Shown piece by piece: positions 5,309 through 5,601 of a DNA stretch of 5,601 nt (positions are counted from its first letter, which is position 1; every line of letters begins with the position of its first letter). Source of the DNA: Thermococcaceae archaeon (GTDB taxonomy: Archaea; Methanobacteriota_B; Thermococci; Thermococcales; Thermococcaceae); NCBI GenBank assembly GCA_026986455.1, contig JALSON010000198.1:1-5601 (forward strand). Reading direction: 5' to 3'. The notes beneath the pieces were generated by a model. It was not told where the DNA came from, did no database searches, and saw only the letters and a list, made by a program, of their open reading frames with translations. The translations under genes and the position numbers were made by a program.

Positions 5309-5601
5309 TTGAACACACTATTTGGAGAAAGGAAAAGCGCCGCCAGGAAAATAGCATTTAAATCCGTTGAGGAGTATCCTGAAGCCCCCATAAGCCTCGG
5401 GACGACGCTTATCAACTTCACCGGAGACTGGAGGACATTCATACCGGTCGTTGATGACGAAAAGTGCGTCAAGTGCTACATCTGCTGGAAGTTCTGCCCC
5501 GAGCCGGCGATATTCATCAGGGATGATGGCTACGTTGGCATAGACTATGACTACTGTAAGGGCTGCGGAATCTGTGCAAACGAGTGTCCAACGAAGGCAA
5601 T
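5309..5601 (+). CDS. vorD: 2-ketoisovalerate ferredoxin oxidoreductase, delta (ferredoxin-like) subunit, 3' end outside window
   Basis: This small electron-transfer subunit passes electrons from the thiamine-diphosphate site of the oxidoreductase to ferredoxin. The 97 visible codons contain two full [4Fe-4S] motifs: Cys53, 56, 59 and 63 (CVKCYICWKFCP) and Cys83, 86, 89 and 93 (CKGCGICANECP). Only a short tail should be missing. The N-terminal part, MNTLFGE and EYPEAPISLGTTLINFTGDW, matches what I recall of Pyrococcus VorD rather than PorD, which begins differently. It also sits directly after porG, as in the known cluster. The start is a TTG at 5309, supported by GAGGTGA about 5 nt before it; no in-frame ATG or GTG precedes the conserved region. 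Co-transcription with porG is likely. Confidence 0.93.
   Translation, partial: MNTLFGERKSAARKIAFKSVEEYPEAPISLGTTLINFTGDWRTFIPVVDDEKCVKCYICWKFCPEPAIFIRDDGYVGIDYDYCKGCGICANECPTKA

Noticed and set aside
4773..5357. Long minus-strand ORF opposite porG and the start of vorD
   Set aside because: It is a shadow of two well-supported genes. The peptide has no recognisable domain and no promoter or ribosome binding site in place.
1..5601. CRISPR array, tRNA, rRNA or insertion sequence
   Set aside because: No spaced direct repeats, no tRNA cloverleaf with a TTCGANTC-type arm, no rRNA-like stretch and no transposase-like protein were seen on either strand.

Overview
The window looks like the chromosome of a hyperthermophilic archaeon of the order Thermococcales (Thermococcus or Pyrococcus type). 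The evidence is an archaeal TFB of the TFB1 type, archaeal/eukaryotic-type ribosomal protein S19e, a PDCD5-family protein, TATA-box promoters, GGAGG/GGTGA ribosome binding sites, and the start of the shared porG-vor gene order known from Pyrococcus furiosus and its relatives. The genus assignment is inference.

Left block (1-2242, all on the minus strand): an information-processing cluster. In transcription order it runs from a CRM/YhbY-type RNA-binding protein (2233-1817), 2 nt to ribosomal protein S19e (1814-1362), 84 nt to a PDCD5-like nucleic-acid-binding protein (1277-939), then a small unknown protein whose start overlaps the PDCD5 stop (945-658), and finally transcription initiation factor B (606 to beyond base 1). 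TATA boxes can be seen ahead of the CRM gene and of TFB, and a weaker one ahead of PDCD5.

Middle block (about 2270-3524, plus strand): an accessory-looking islet with unusual base composition. A T/G-rich non-coding stretch with a good TATA box leads to a 15-codon mini-ORF with a strong ribosome binding site. A gene for an unrecognised membrane-anchored or secreted beta-rich protein follows. That gene is split into two frames: 2554-2769 and an in-frame continuation that ends at 3517. The switch must lie between 2753 and 2766, at a run of five Gs, and removing one base restores a continuous 320-residue protein. The coding strand is T/G-rich up to about 3290 and abruptly A/C-rich after that.

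Right block: a minus-strand PiT-family phosphate transporter (4487-3525) converges on the split gene with a 7-nt gap. Divergent from it, on the plus strand, are porG (4707-5264), the shared gamma subunit of pyruvate and 2-ketoisovalerate ferredoxin oxidoreductases, and vorD (5309 to beyond the end), the two-[4Fe-4S] ferredoxin-like delta subunit of the 2-ketoisovalerate enzyme. Together they open the operon for ferredoxin-linked oxidation of 2-oxoacids from sugar and amino-acid catabolism. The 219-nt divergent intergenic region holds one TATA box in each direction and an inverted repeat in the transporter promoter that may be an operator.

No tRNA, rRNA, CRISPR array or insertion sequence was seen. 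The most unusual part of the window is the split gene with its leader mini-ORF and its composition flip. No multi-gene novel system can be demonstrated.
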